A stretch of DNA of 8,163 nt from Bacteroidales bacterium (GCA_900766775.1 CAAFXN010000075.1:1-8163), one strand, 5' to 3'; shown: positions 1-5,384, counted from the first letter of the stretch. Made by a program: numbers and translations. Notes: a model not told the origin generated them from the letters alone.

Positions 1-79
1 AGGGCAGCCGATAAGTTTCCCCCTAACGGAAAAGACAGGCGAAACGCAGGCTCCGCCGATACCGCTGACGGGACGCGCT
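1..79 (+). repeat. Left terminal inverted repeat (79 bp)
   Basis: Every base of 1-79 matches the reverse complement of 6327-6405; the match stops at position 80. The outer tip reads AGGGCAGCCGATAAG. It contains CGATACCG at 57-64, an octamer whose copies also form the arms of the hairpin just inside the right repeat (6273-6280 and 6308-6315). The repeat may continue left of the window. Confidence 0.92.
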
Positions 80-80
80 C

Positions 81-132
81 GCCCTCTGAAAGAGGGCATA
101 GCCGAAGCCGCGGGGGGGGCGGCATCGGCTAT
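81..132. other. Tandem GC-rich hairpins inside the left TIR
   Basis: Two stem-loops stand side by side. The first pairs 81-87 with 91-97 (GCCCTCT, 3-nt loop). The second pairs 98-111 with 119-132 (14 bp, one mismatch), and its loop is the G run at 112-118. Neither is followed by a T tract on either strand, so they are weak candidates for intrinsic terminators of the leftward genes. A role as end structure or protein-binding site is equally possible. A hairpin with a C-run loop occupies the matching place at the right end. Confidence 0.6.
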
Positions 133-147
133 ACTTATGAGAATTTT

Positions 148-197
148 GAATTATGAATTATGAATTATGAGATTCAATTATGAATTATGAATTATGA
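148..197. repeat. Heptamer array (AATTATG type)
   Basis: Tandem 7-bp units AATTATG appear in two blocks, about 149-169 and 176-196, separated by AGATTCA. The array overlaps the end of the spanin-like gene and supplies its TAA stop codon. Related heptamer arrays stand at 1079-1112 and 1291-1337, each in a gap between late genes. Confidence 0.8.
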
Positions 198-737
198 GAT
201 TTTCTGCATAAGCAGTAGGTTGCGTTTGCGGAGGAAGCGGTATAGTAAAAATGTGAGTGTGGCAAATGTGGCAAATGTGGCAACCCACGCGGCAGCCCTG
301 TATATCGGTGGCACATAACGCTCTTTATGCACAATCGTTTGTCGGACGGTGTCCGTGCGGTTGATATATGTAGTGTCGTGCAGGGTATGAATGCGTGTGC
401 GTGAGCGGTAAACGACCCTCGGCGTCTGCTGCTCGGGTGCGTCAGTCTCAGCGGGTGCGTCTGTCTCTGCGGGTGCGGGTAGCGCGAGAATAACGGTGTC
501 TATGGCAGCGGATTCCGCAGCGGAGACACGGCGCGTGTCGGACGAGGAGCGCTGCGCGAGTGATGCCGCGTGTGCAGTGCGGCAGGAGGTGAGCAAAGCG
601 CAGAGAAGCGCGAGGAAGAACACGAGGAGGAGTACGAGCAGACGGAAGAGTGCGGGCTTCAGACGCGGGGAGAGCTCGGCAAAGAGTTTTTCGGCTCGTT
701 GTCTAACGCGCAGAAACATAGAAGACATGCTTTTCAT
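192..737 (-). CDS. Spanin-like membrane lipoprotein (candidate u-spanin)
   Basis: This 181-aa protein has a basic N terminus, a hydrophobic segment at residues 31-51 ending in a lipobox-like LLTSC (Cys52), and a low-complexity middle with a PAETDA tandem repeat (89-100). A charged stretch follows (107-142, including HDTTYINRTDT), then a second membrane helix at about 147-168 and a basic tail. A lipobox plus a C-terminal transmembrane helix is the layout of unimolecular phage spanins, which link outer and inner membranes and fuse them at the end of lysis. I infer that role from architecture and from its place after holin-like and DUF5675 genes. The start at 737 overlaps the DUF5675 gene by 35 bp; Met4 and Met7 are other possible starts. 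The second helix is partly encoded by 9-bp repeats also found at the putative origin. It could simply be an unrelated anchored protein. Confidence 0.72.
   Translation of the reverse strand: MKSMSSMFLRVRQRAEKLFAELSPRLKPALFRLLVLLLVFFLALLCALLTSCRTAHAASLAQRSSSDTRRVSAAESAAIDTVILALPAPAETDAPAETDAPEQQTPRVVYRSRTRIHTLHDTTYINRTDTVRQTIVHKERYVPPIYRAAAWVATFATFATLTFLLYRFLRKRNLLLMQKIS
258..284 (+). repeat. 9-bp iteron-like repeats inside the spanin-like gene
   Basis: TGTGGCAAA occurs at 258-266 and 267-275, with a partial copy (TGTGGCAAC) at 276-284. The same 9-mer forms arrays at 5148-5174 (opposite orientation) and 5385-5411. In the minus-strand gene the units encode an Ala-Thr-Phe tripeptide repeat within the C-terminal membrane helix. 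Confidence 0.8.
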
Positions 738-1074
738 GGCAGTTGCGTTTTAGGAGTTGCACAATACGGTTGAGGTTTCCCTCGGAGAGCAGAATGCAGC
801 CTCGTGAGTGTTCGGGTTTGGTGCCGAGGTGCAAGCGTATGCCGCTCCGTTTTGGCACTCCGAGTACGATTGGCAGTTCTTTGCCGAATCGCGGAGAGAA
901 GGTGAGTTCGAGGGAATATGGCGCGTCGTTCGCCGTGCACGGAATAAGGAAGTCCGCGTTTTCGAGCGTGGTGACCGAGGCAAGCGTGTTTTCGGGCGAG
1001 GAGACGGCAGTTAGCGTGCCATAGATGGCTTTTCCGACGGCGGGTTTGCGTGAGAGGTGGAAAGTCATTTTCAA
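703..1074 (-). CDS. DUF5675 family protein
   Basis: This 123-aa protein carries the signature I associate with DUF5675, a family common in phages and prophages of Bacteroidetes and other Gram-negatives: IRLHLGTKPEHSRGCILLS at residues 79-97. The spacing of His82, Ser90, Gly92 and Cys93 resembles the L,D-transpeptidase (YkuD) pattern H...[ST]-x-G-C, so a cell-wall role is conceivable, but that is my inference and the family has no settled function that I know. It lies between a holin-like gene (gap about 28 bp, filled by heptamers) and the spanin-like gene (35-bp overlap), so it sits where a lysis enzyme would be. The length looks normal for the family and the gene appears intact. The 1078-734 frame on the same strand is rejected as a shadow. 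Confidence 0.82.
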   Translation of the reverse strand: MKMTFHLSRKPAVGKAIYGTLTAVSSPENTLASVTTLENADFLIPCTANDAPYSLELTFSPRFGKELPIVLGVPKRSGIRLHLGTKPEHSRGCILLSEGNLNRIVQLLKRNCHEKHVFYVSAR

Positions 1075-1078
1075 TCAA

Positions 1079-1112
1079 GAATTAGAAATTAGGAATTAGG
1101 AATTAGGATTTA
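1079..1112. repeat. Heptamer array (GAATTAG type)
   Basis: Tandem AATTAGG/AATTAGA units fill the gap between the DUF5675 start (1074) and the 60-aa gene. On the minus strand a unit provides the stop codon (TCC TAA) of the 60-aa gene, and the remainder ends a few bases before the DUF5675 start, where a ribosome binding site would lie. Differences in copy number would shift that spacing. Confidence 0.75.
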
Positions 1113-1285
1113 GCGCGGTAGTGGTAATCTACTCCTACGAGTGCTCCTGCGAAAGTGAGCGTCTCGCCGTATGCGGTAAGCACCGTGGGGTCGATATATC
1201 CCGCCGGCGGTATGAAGAGCGCCGCGGCAATAAGCGCGACACCACAGACGGTGGCAAAAGTGGATATGAGGAGTTGGAGACGCAT
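1103..1285 (-). CDS. Small holin-like membrane protein
   Basis: This 60-aa protein has a strong hydrophobic helix at residues 5-27 (LLISTFATVCGVALIAAALF then IPP). A second, weaker apolar segment lies at about 41-54 and ends in VDYHYRAKS. Short proteins of this design, with a PPxGxIDPxVL turn and a GxxxTFAGALxGVDYxY tail, are familiar to me from Bacteroidetes prophages, often near lysis genes. Holin activity is inferred from size, topology and position upstream of the DUF5675 and spanin-like genes; it has not been shown for this family as far as I know. The start follows a heptamer array, with only CAATTGAAAT-like sequence as a possible ribosome site. Confidence 0.75.
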   Translation of the reverse strand: MRLQLLISTFATVCGVALIAAALFIPPAGYIDPTVLTAYGETLTFAGALVGVDYHYRAKS

Positions 1286-1290
1286 ATTTC

Positions 1291-1337
1291 AATTAGGAAT
1301 TAGGAATTAGGAGTTAGGAGTTATGAGTTATGAGTTT
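1291..1337. repeat. Heptamer array (AATTAGG grading into GTTATGA)
   Basis: About six 7-bp units drift in sequence from AATTAGG through AGTTAGG to GTTATGA. The array lies between the hairpin at 1345-1377 and the start of the holin-like gene at 1285, so it forms part of that gene's leader. Confidence 0.8.
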
Positions 1338-1344
1338 ATGATAG

Positions 1345-1377
1345 CGGCAAACGGGAGTGTTCAGCCCCCGTTTGCCG
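1345..1377 (-). terminator. Stem-loop after the 102-aa gene
   Basis: An 11-bp perfect stem pairs CGGCAAACGGG (1345-1355) with 1367-1377, with an 11-nt loop, beginning 6 nt past the 102-aa stop. On the minus strand it is followed by CTATCATAAAC rather than a T run, so it is more likely a partial terminator or RNA-stabilising hairpin than a strong intrinsic terminator. I see no new promoter before the next gene, which argues for read-through. Confidence 0.5.
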
Positions 1378-1382
1378 TTTCG

Positions 1383-1691
1383 TTACGCGTCGAGGGACGC
1401 ATAGACCTGGTTGAAGACATAGCGGTACAAGGTTTTGTACTTGGACTGCTGCGAGAAAGCGATTTGGTCCAGAAGAGACTGGTCGGGGTCCAACATACGC
1501 TGCCGCGTAGCAGCGACGGCATTCTTGAACTTCAGCTGTCGGTCCAACTCCAATTGCGAGAAGGGAGTGGAACGCTTACCGCAGAGCATGGTGTACTTGG
1601 TGTCACCGCGGTGCGCGAAGGCTACCTTCGAGTTACGGTCTATTTTGCCGCAGACATCCGCAACGGGGAACGTGTAGATTACTTTGCCCAT
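1383..1691 (-). CDS. Conserved hypothetical protein, first gene of late block
   Basis: This 102-aa soluble protein has no signal peptide or membrane segment. It is basic, with an N-terminal part MGKVIYTFPVADVCGKIDR suggesting a short beta strand and turn, and a helical C-terminal half rich in Gln, Leu and Tyr (LDQIAFSQQSKYKTLYRYVF). I have an impression of similar proteins next to primase-helicase genes in Bacteroides, but I cannot name a family or function. It is the first gene after the promoter at 1788-1795, with a leader of about 90 nt, and is followed by a strong hairpin. It could be a structural, regulatory or helper-interaction protein; nothing visible decides between these. Confidence 0.75.
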   Translation of the reverse strand: MGKVIYTFPVADVCGKIDRNSKVAFAHRGDTKYTMLCGKRSTPFSQLELDRQLKFKNAVAATRQRMLDPDQSLLDQIAFSQQSKYKTLYRYVFNQVYASLDA

Positions 1692-1743
1692 AGTGAATCA
1701 GATGTAAAATCGGTTTATTGTATCGTGTGTTGCAGCCTATTCT

Positions 1744-1992
1744 TTAGTGAGCGGGGCTGCCTCTTGCTCTGTCTTTCAAAGACGGTGCAAAGGTACTGCT
1801 TTTTCGGTCGTTTTGTTGTTCAAAATGCCCAAAAAGTTGCCTGTTTCTGACGATACGTCGTATTGTTTCCTCGGATAGGTCAAACCTCTGCGCGAGCGCG
1901 GCATAGATGTGCATGACGGGCATTGTGCCGAGCGCGTCGAAGAAAGCATCGACAATGCTCCTGTTTCTTTTTTCATTTCGCTTCGTTTTCAT
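1744..1992 (-). CDS. Small helix-turn-helix protein
   Basis: This 82-aa protein is coupled to the primase-helicase gene by an ATGA overlap (its ATG at 1992-1990, the upstream TGA at 1991-1989). The N terminus is highly basic (MKTKRNEKRNR). Residues about 30-50 (YAALAQRFDLSEETIRRIVRN) read as a helix-turn-helix, with LAQRF, the turn at DLS and a recognition helix EETIRRIVR. The last 20 residues look unstructured and overlap the promoter for the downstream block at 1788-1795. By position and fold it may be a regulator or origin-binding accessory of the replication operon. The DNA it binds is unknown; the promoter in its own 3' end and the repeats near 5.1 kb are natural candidates. Confidence 0.75.
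   Translation of the reverse strand: MKTKRNEKRNRSIVDAFFDALGTMPVMHIYAALAQRFDLSEETIRRIVRNRQLFGHFEQQNDRKSSTFAPSLKDRARGSPAH
1788..1795 (-). promoter_or_regulatory. Promoter -7 box for the late block
   Basis: On the minus strand this reads TACCTTTG, an exact match to the Bacteroidetes TAnnTTTG box, in the context GCAGTACCTTTGCACC. The nearest upstream TTTG is 25 bp away (1821-1824), longer than the usual 19-21, so the -33 element is weak or absent. It lies inside the 3' end of the HTH gene and would start transcription about 90 nt before the 102-aa gene. Confidence 0.7.
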
Positions 1993-4277
1993 CGTTTTTT
2001 GTATTTATTGCGTTCGACCTGCTCGATAAGTTCTTTCTTAGTCCACCTCGAGATGAGCATTGTGACGGTAGAGCGGTTGATGGAGAGTTTTCGCTGCTGT
2101 CTAGCCGCGCACAGTTCGCTGTAGGAGAAAGTAGCGGGTAGCGCGTCGAAGAGCGCGGTGTTGGCTGTTTTTTTTGCGTTGGCTTCCATCTGCTCCTGCA
2201 TGACCTCCTCGAATTTGTCGCCGAAGAGCGCCATCTGGTTTTCGAAAGTGTATTGCGCGACCCACACGGCGAAAAGCCCGACCTCCTTTGCGTACTTGCA
2301 TCCGTTGAGTAGGTATGCGAGATAGCCTGCCCTGAATCCGATGACTGCGGCTCTTTTGCGCAGCGTGTCTTTGGCTCGGCTGTCTTCGCGTACGGCTTCC
2401 TCTCCTTTCTCGCGCACCCACTTGGCGATATGCTTGTTCACGCCGGGGCATGAGAGTGTGGCGTCTGCCTGCATGAGGTTGGTGGCGGTGCCGATGATAT
2501 ACTTTCGTTCGGCTTCGGTGTAGTCCTGAAAGTCGGGTATGTCTTTTCCGAACATATCGGGTAGTTGTGCGAAGCAGAAGCGCGTAATCAGTCCGTCCTC
2601 TACATCCCTGAAGAATCGCGCGGCGGCGTTGGGTGTGCCAGTGAGCAGGAGGTTGTAGAATACGGGCACATTGGCGGAGAAGGAGTTGTCGGACATGTAG
2701 TTTTGCCCGTAGAAAGCGTTGTCGAAGGCGAGTCGGTAGATGTCTCGTTTCTGCGACCATACTCCCGCTTTTTCGGATTTGGCGAGTGTGTCCAACTCCT
2801 CAGCGATACCGATAAGGTGCTTTCCGTCGGAGTAGGAGAGCAGTTGCAGGAGTTTTGCGACGGAAATGTTCACACCGTTGTTGCGGGGGCAGGGTCTGGG
2901 GTTTTCGGGCTGCTGCTTGCTGTTTTTGGAGGCTCGCAGTGCGTCTTTATATTCCTGCTCTTTCTGCCTCTCTATCTCGTCCTGCGCGTCGATGGGTGTG
3001 AGGAGTAGTTGCGTGGGTTTTCGTATGAACGACTTGCCGGCAGCGGGCGGTGCGATGACGCATGACATGAAGGAGAAAGACTGCTCCTGATGGTCGAGGT
3101 ATGTGAACCTTACTCGTGTGGCGAGCGTGCCGAGCACGGGCAGGCATGCGATGACGAGTGCGGGTCGGTAGGGTTCGGGCACTCGGCTGCATATCTTCTC
3201 CAGCACTTTTGGCAGGGGTGGGAGACTAAGCGCCCCTCGGGCTCCCTCTACAGAGGTGGAGTGTATGTCCTCCTCGTCTAAGGACTCTTCTTGCTCGCTG
3301 CGCTCTACCATGTCGATGGCTTGTCGGAGGAGCGGTGTCTTGTCGGCGGTGCGCGTGGAGGCGACGGCGGAGTTGGCGGTGGCGAGTCGCTCGGCGAGAG
3401 GCAGCTCGAAGTCGGGGAGCGCCCGTATGAGCCACATCGGGTCGAAAGCGCAGATGGTGCGCATGTGTCGGCAGAGGTTGTAGTAGATATTGTTGCGCTC
3501 TCCCAGTGTGGGTGTTCCTCCGAGTAGTTCGAGGAGTTGCGCGGCTACTTTGCGGGTATGGTCGAGTTCGGAGGGAGACCAAGACCCACCCCGACCCTCC
3601 CTACAAAGGGAGGGAGTAATATTAGTTTCTACAGACGAAGGTAATTTTTCTTCTCCCTCCCCTGTAGGGAGGGACGGGGTGGGTTCTGCCCACTTGTCCG
3701 CCGTGGCTTGGTCGGGGAACTCGAGGAGTTCGGGGTCGGCATAGTAGATATACGCCCACGGCATAACAAAAGAGGCTCTTGCAAGGTCTTTGGTAACGGC
3801 ATCGAATTGGTCGATGTCGAAGAATGCCGCAAGGCGTTGTTGCGCTCCGGTGACGGTCTCTCCCTCGCGCATCTCGCCGACGATACGCAGCCCGTGGTTG
3901 GAGGGTGTCTTGGCGATGAGCGCGATACGCTGTTTCTTCAGCACATTGTTCGGCGCATCGTCCCCTGTGACAACCCATTTGTCGGCAAAGTCTTTTGGGT
4001 TTTCCACATGGTCGATGTCGAGCATGACGAGTCCCGAGGGTACGGCGTCGGCTGAGTGGCGTCTGTTGTTGGCAAATCGCTGTGCGTGGAAGAACACGAC
4101 GGGCAACTGCTGTTTGAGGCGTGCGAGTTCGGTCGCGTCTTTGCCGTCGAGCAGTATTATCCTGTCGCATATCTCCTGCACGTAGGGGGATTGCGCCATT
4201 TGCCGGAAATCGTCGAACGAGACGGGCGTTGCCGTGTTTCTTTTGACGGACGGGGAATAACAGATTCGTGGAATCAT
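1989..4277 (-). CDS. Primase-helicase (BT4734-like N-terminal domain + DUF3987)
   Basis: This 762-aa protein is the likely replication protein of the element. The N-terminal domain (about 1-190) has features of archaeo-eukaryotic primase-polymerases: MLDIDH with Asp87 and Asp89 as candidate metal ligands, and SNH at 126-128 as the SxH nucleotide motif. The C-terminal part (about 345-700) is DUF3987-like with a Walker A APPAAGKS (Lys415), a Walker B-like region HLIGIAEELD (487-496, Glu493/Glu494), and LLLTGTPN (543-550) before an arginine-containing stretch. A winged-helix-like tail covers about 715-755. Residues 198-232 (roughly PTPSLPTGEGEEKLP... to GGSW) come from an inserted palindromic repeat and form a linker between the two domains. 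The start at 4277 gives a normal N terminus for the family. Primase and helicase activities are inferred from motifs. Confidence 0.92.
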   Translation of the reverse strand: MIPRICYSPSVKRNTATPVSFDDFRQMAQSPYVQEICDRIILLDGKDATELARLKQQLPVVFFHAQRFANNRRHSADAVPSGLVMLDIDHVENPKDFADKWVVTGDDAPNNVLKKQRIALIAKTPSNHGLRIVGEMREGETVTGAQQRLAAFFDIDQFDAVTKDLARASFVMPWAYIYYADPELLEFPDQATADKWAEPTPSLPTGEGEEKLPSSVETNITPSLCREGRGGSWSPSELDHTRKVAAQLLELLGGTPTLGERNNIYYNLCRHMRTICAFDPMWLIRALPDFELPLAERLATANSAVASTRTADKTPLLRQAIDMVERSEQEESLDEEDIHSTSVEGARGALSLPPLPKVLEKICSRVPEPYRPALVIACLPVLGTLATRVRFTYLDHQEQSFSFMSCVIAPPAAGKSFIRKPTQLLLTPIDAQDEIERQKEQEYKDALRASKNSKQQPENPRPCPRNNGVNISVAKLLQLLSYSDGKHLIGIAEELDTLAKSEKAGVWSQKRDIYRLAFDNAFYGQNYMSDNSFSANVPVFYNLLLTGTPNAAARFFRDVEDGLITRFCFAQLPDMFGKDIPDFQDYTEAERKYIIGTATNLMQADATLSCPGVNKHIAKWVREKGEEAVREDSRAKDTLRKRAAVIGFRAGYLAYLLNGCKYAKEVGLFAVWVAQYTFENQMALFGDKFEEVMQEQMEANAKKTANTALFDALPATFSYSELCAARQQRKLSINRSTVTMLISRWTKKELIEQVERNKYKKR
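3222..3258. repeat. Possible degenerate half-copy of the MITE-like repeat
   Basis: GAGACTAAGCGCCCCTCGGG and the following CTCCCTCTACAGAGG resemble, base order for base order, the left part of the palindromic repeat near 3578-3612 (GAGACCAAGACCCACCCCGA then CCCTCCCTACAAAGGG). It encodes residues about 340-352, just before the helicase domain. The match is imperfect and was judged by eye. Confidence 0.35.
3584..3684. repeat. MITE-like palindromic repeat inside the primase gene
   Basis: The 22-bp arms at 3584-3605 and 3663-3684 are inverted copies with one mismatch (ACCCACCCCG then A/T then CCCTCCCTACA). Each end also folds on itself through CCTCCCT/AGGGAGG. C-rich/G-rich palindromes of the type CCCTCCCTACAAAGGGAGGG are, as I recall, dispersed repeats in Bacteroidetes genomes. 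Here the unit is read through in frame on the minus strand without a stop and encodes the low-complexity linker at residues 198-232 of the primase-helicase. Confidence 0.75.
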
Positions 4278-4294
4278 AGGAAAAAGGGTGTTAA

Positions 4295-4325
4295 GCCCTG
4301 CCGCTCGTGAGTCGTGCGGCAGGGC
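4295..4325 (-). promoter_or_regulatory. Hairpin in the leader of the primase-helicase gene
   Basis: A perfect 10-bp stem pairs GCCCTGCCGC (4295-4304) with 4316-4325, with an 11-nt loop. In minus-strand mRNA it falls between the 118-aa stop and the primase start, ending 17 nt before the ATG. It is followed by TTAACACCCTTTTTCC, whose T5 run comes late for an intrinsic terminator. It may attenuate or space translation inside the operon. Confidence 0.55.
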
Positions 4326-4333
4326 GTGGTTAG

Positions 4334-4690
4334 TTACTCAAGGGTTATCTCGTCGTCCGTGATTTTCGCACGGTCGGCAGCCAGTTTGTCGTCTGCGCCC
4401 ACCTCGGTGAGTTGGCATGTGAACATCTCCATCTCGTCGGCGAGTGAGGCGGCGAGGTCCTGCAGCGCCTCGGCGGTTAGGGTGTCCAGCGGAAAGCGGA
4501 ACTTCACATAGAGGGCTCGCTTGGAGAGCACTATCTTTCCGTGCTGCGAGACAAAGGACTCCACGGCGCGTATGCGGTCGGGATTCTGCTGGTAGATGGT
4601 GAGCACTTGACGGATGTTGCCGTCGGCTTCGATTTGCATGCGCACGCTTCCTTTGTGCGCCTTGTTGGTTTCCAAAATGACGTTTTGCAT
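4334..4690 (-). CDS. Hypothetical protein of the replication operon
   Basis: I chose the ATG at 4690 (118 aa), which lies 23 nt after the DUF3127 stop. The longer frame to 4759 would overlap the DUF3127 gene and begins with a basic stretch that reads like out-of-frame sequence. The protein has no membrane segment. The N-terminal half is mixed beta-like (MQNVILETNKAHKGSVRMQI), a middle strand-rich part reads KIVLSKRALYVKFRFPL, a helix covers about 71-90, and the tail is acidic (ITDDEITLE). I do not recognise a family. Lying between an SSB-like protein and the primase-helicase, it probably takes part in replication; the acidic tail could serve as a protein-docking tail, but that is a guess. Confidence 0.72.
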   Translation of the reverse strand: MQNVILETNKAHKGSVRMQIEADGNIRQVLTIYQQNPDRIRAVESFVSQHGKIVLSKRALYVKFRFPLDTLTAEALQDLAASLADEMEMFTCQLTEVGADDKLAADRAKITDDEITLE

Positions 4691-4713
4691 AGTGTACTGT
4701 CGTGTTTTGAGGG

Positions 4714-4995
4714 TTAATAAACGGGCTCTATGCGCCATGCGTTTACGCTGGTGAACCATTGTCCGGGTTGCTTGGTGCTCTCTACGGCGCGGAGGTCGAA
4801 GTCCACGGTCACGCGCGTGCCCTGTGGCATGTCGAAACTGCGGGCGAGGTCGCCTTTGATGGAGAAACAGGCGCCGTGGGGATACTCCTCAACCGTCTGT
4901 ACAACCACATCGCGAAAATAATTTACGCCTTTGTTTTTCAAGCAGGGGACTTCTCTGCACTCGCCTACGGCGGTGATGATACCTGTAAAAGTCAT
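4714..4995 (-). CDS. DUF3127 family OB-fold (SSB-like) protein
   Basis: This 93-aa protein is the first gene of the leftward replication operon. It matches the DUF3127 pattern: an initial MTFTGIITAVGE strand, CFSIKGDLARSF in the middle (43-54), GTRVTVDFDLRAVE (59-72), and the typical ending WFTSVNAWRIEP (80-91). Members are small OB-fold proteins thought to bind single-stranded DNA, and replication or phage modules often carry them. Here the likely task is coating DNA for the primase-helicase downstream. The predicted leader is about 60 nt from the promoter at 5062-5069. The insert GECREVPCLKNKGVNYF replaces the usual short loop, which seems ordinary variation. Confidence 0.85.
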   Translation of the reverse strand: MTFTGIITAVGECREVPCLKNKGVNYFRDVVVQTVEEYPHGACFSIKGDLARSFDMPQGTRVTVDFDLRAVESTKQPGQWFTSVNAWRIEPVY

Positions 4996-5061
4996 GTCTG
5001 TTTTGTTTTAAGGGATTTGTACTAAAAAATTTTCGTTTCGTTGCGCATCGAAATCGTGGTG

Positions 5062-5069
5062 CAAAGGTA
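5062..5069 (-). promoter_or_regulatory. Promoter -7 box for the replication operon
   Basis: The minus strand reads TACCTTTG in the context AGCCGTACCTTTGCACC, a perfect TAnnTTTG box about 67 nt before the DUF3127 start. No TTTG lies at the usual 19-21 bp upstream. Instead two 18-bp direct repeats (5094-5111 and 5126-5143) begin 24 bp upstream, as expected of an activated or repressed promoter. Confidence 0.72.
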
Positions 5070-5093
5070 CGGCTTTTCGGCGGAACGCGACGA

Positions 5094-5143
5094 ACTATTT
5101 TCGTCCAAAATAGCCTCGGATTTGGACTATTTTCGTCCAAAAT
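5094..5143. repeat. 18-bp direct repeats upstream of the replication promoter
   Basis: ACTATTTTCGTCCAAAAT occurs exactly at 5094-5111 and 5126-5143, spaced 32 bp start to start (about three helical turns). GTCCAAA (5103-5109) also pairs with TTTGGAC (5121-5127). Position, exactness and phasing suggest binding sites for an element-encoded regulator or initiator. Confidence 0.75.
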
Positions 5144-5147
5144 GCAG

Positions 5148-5174
5148 TTTGCCACATTTGCCACATTTGCCACA
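5148..5174 (-). repeat. 9-bp iteron array A
   Basis: Three perfect tandem copies of TTTGCCACA (5148-5156, 5157-5165, 5166-5174). The array is inverted relative to the related array at 5385-5411, and the AT-rich tract lies between them. Confidence 0.85.
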
Positions 5175-5290
5175 CCCGAAAAATAAGGTATCAGCACCAC
5201 CCATTAAAAAGTACATATATATTTATATATATAAATTATAATCTCACCCCTACATTCCCCAAATCCTAACATTTTTAACGAAAAAACAGG

Positions 5291-5332
5291 GGGTATTTTC
5301 GGGCAAAAGTAGGGTGTTTTTCGGGAGAAGTA
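5291..5332. repeat. Imperfect 21-bp tandem repeat
   Basis: GGGTATTTTCGGGCAAAAGTA (5291-5311) is followed directly by GGGTGTTTTTCGGGAGAAGTA (5312-5332), differing by a few substitutions and small shifts. It lies between the AT-rich tract and the right iteron array and may be a second class of binding site in the origin region. Confidence 0.6.
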
Positions 5333-5384
5333 CCCCAAATCCGCCCCCCACTCCCCTAAAAACGGTTTTTTACTCATTAGGGTA

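Noticed and set aside
1323..1850. A 175-aa plus-strand frame
   Set aside because: It runs antisense through the 102-aa gene, the stem-loop and the end of the HTH gene; its first codons come from heptamer repeats.
2101..2760. A 219-aa Arg/His-rich minus-strand frame, with similar ones at 3226-3582 and 3622-4170
   Set aside because: These are alternate frames within the primase-helicase gene, whose own frame shows clear domain motifs.
4691..4759. Longer start for the 118-aa operon gene
   Set aside because: It would overlap the DUF3127 gene, and the added residues are basic and out of character with the rest.
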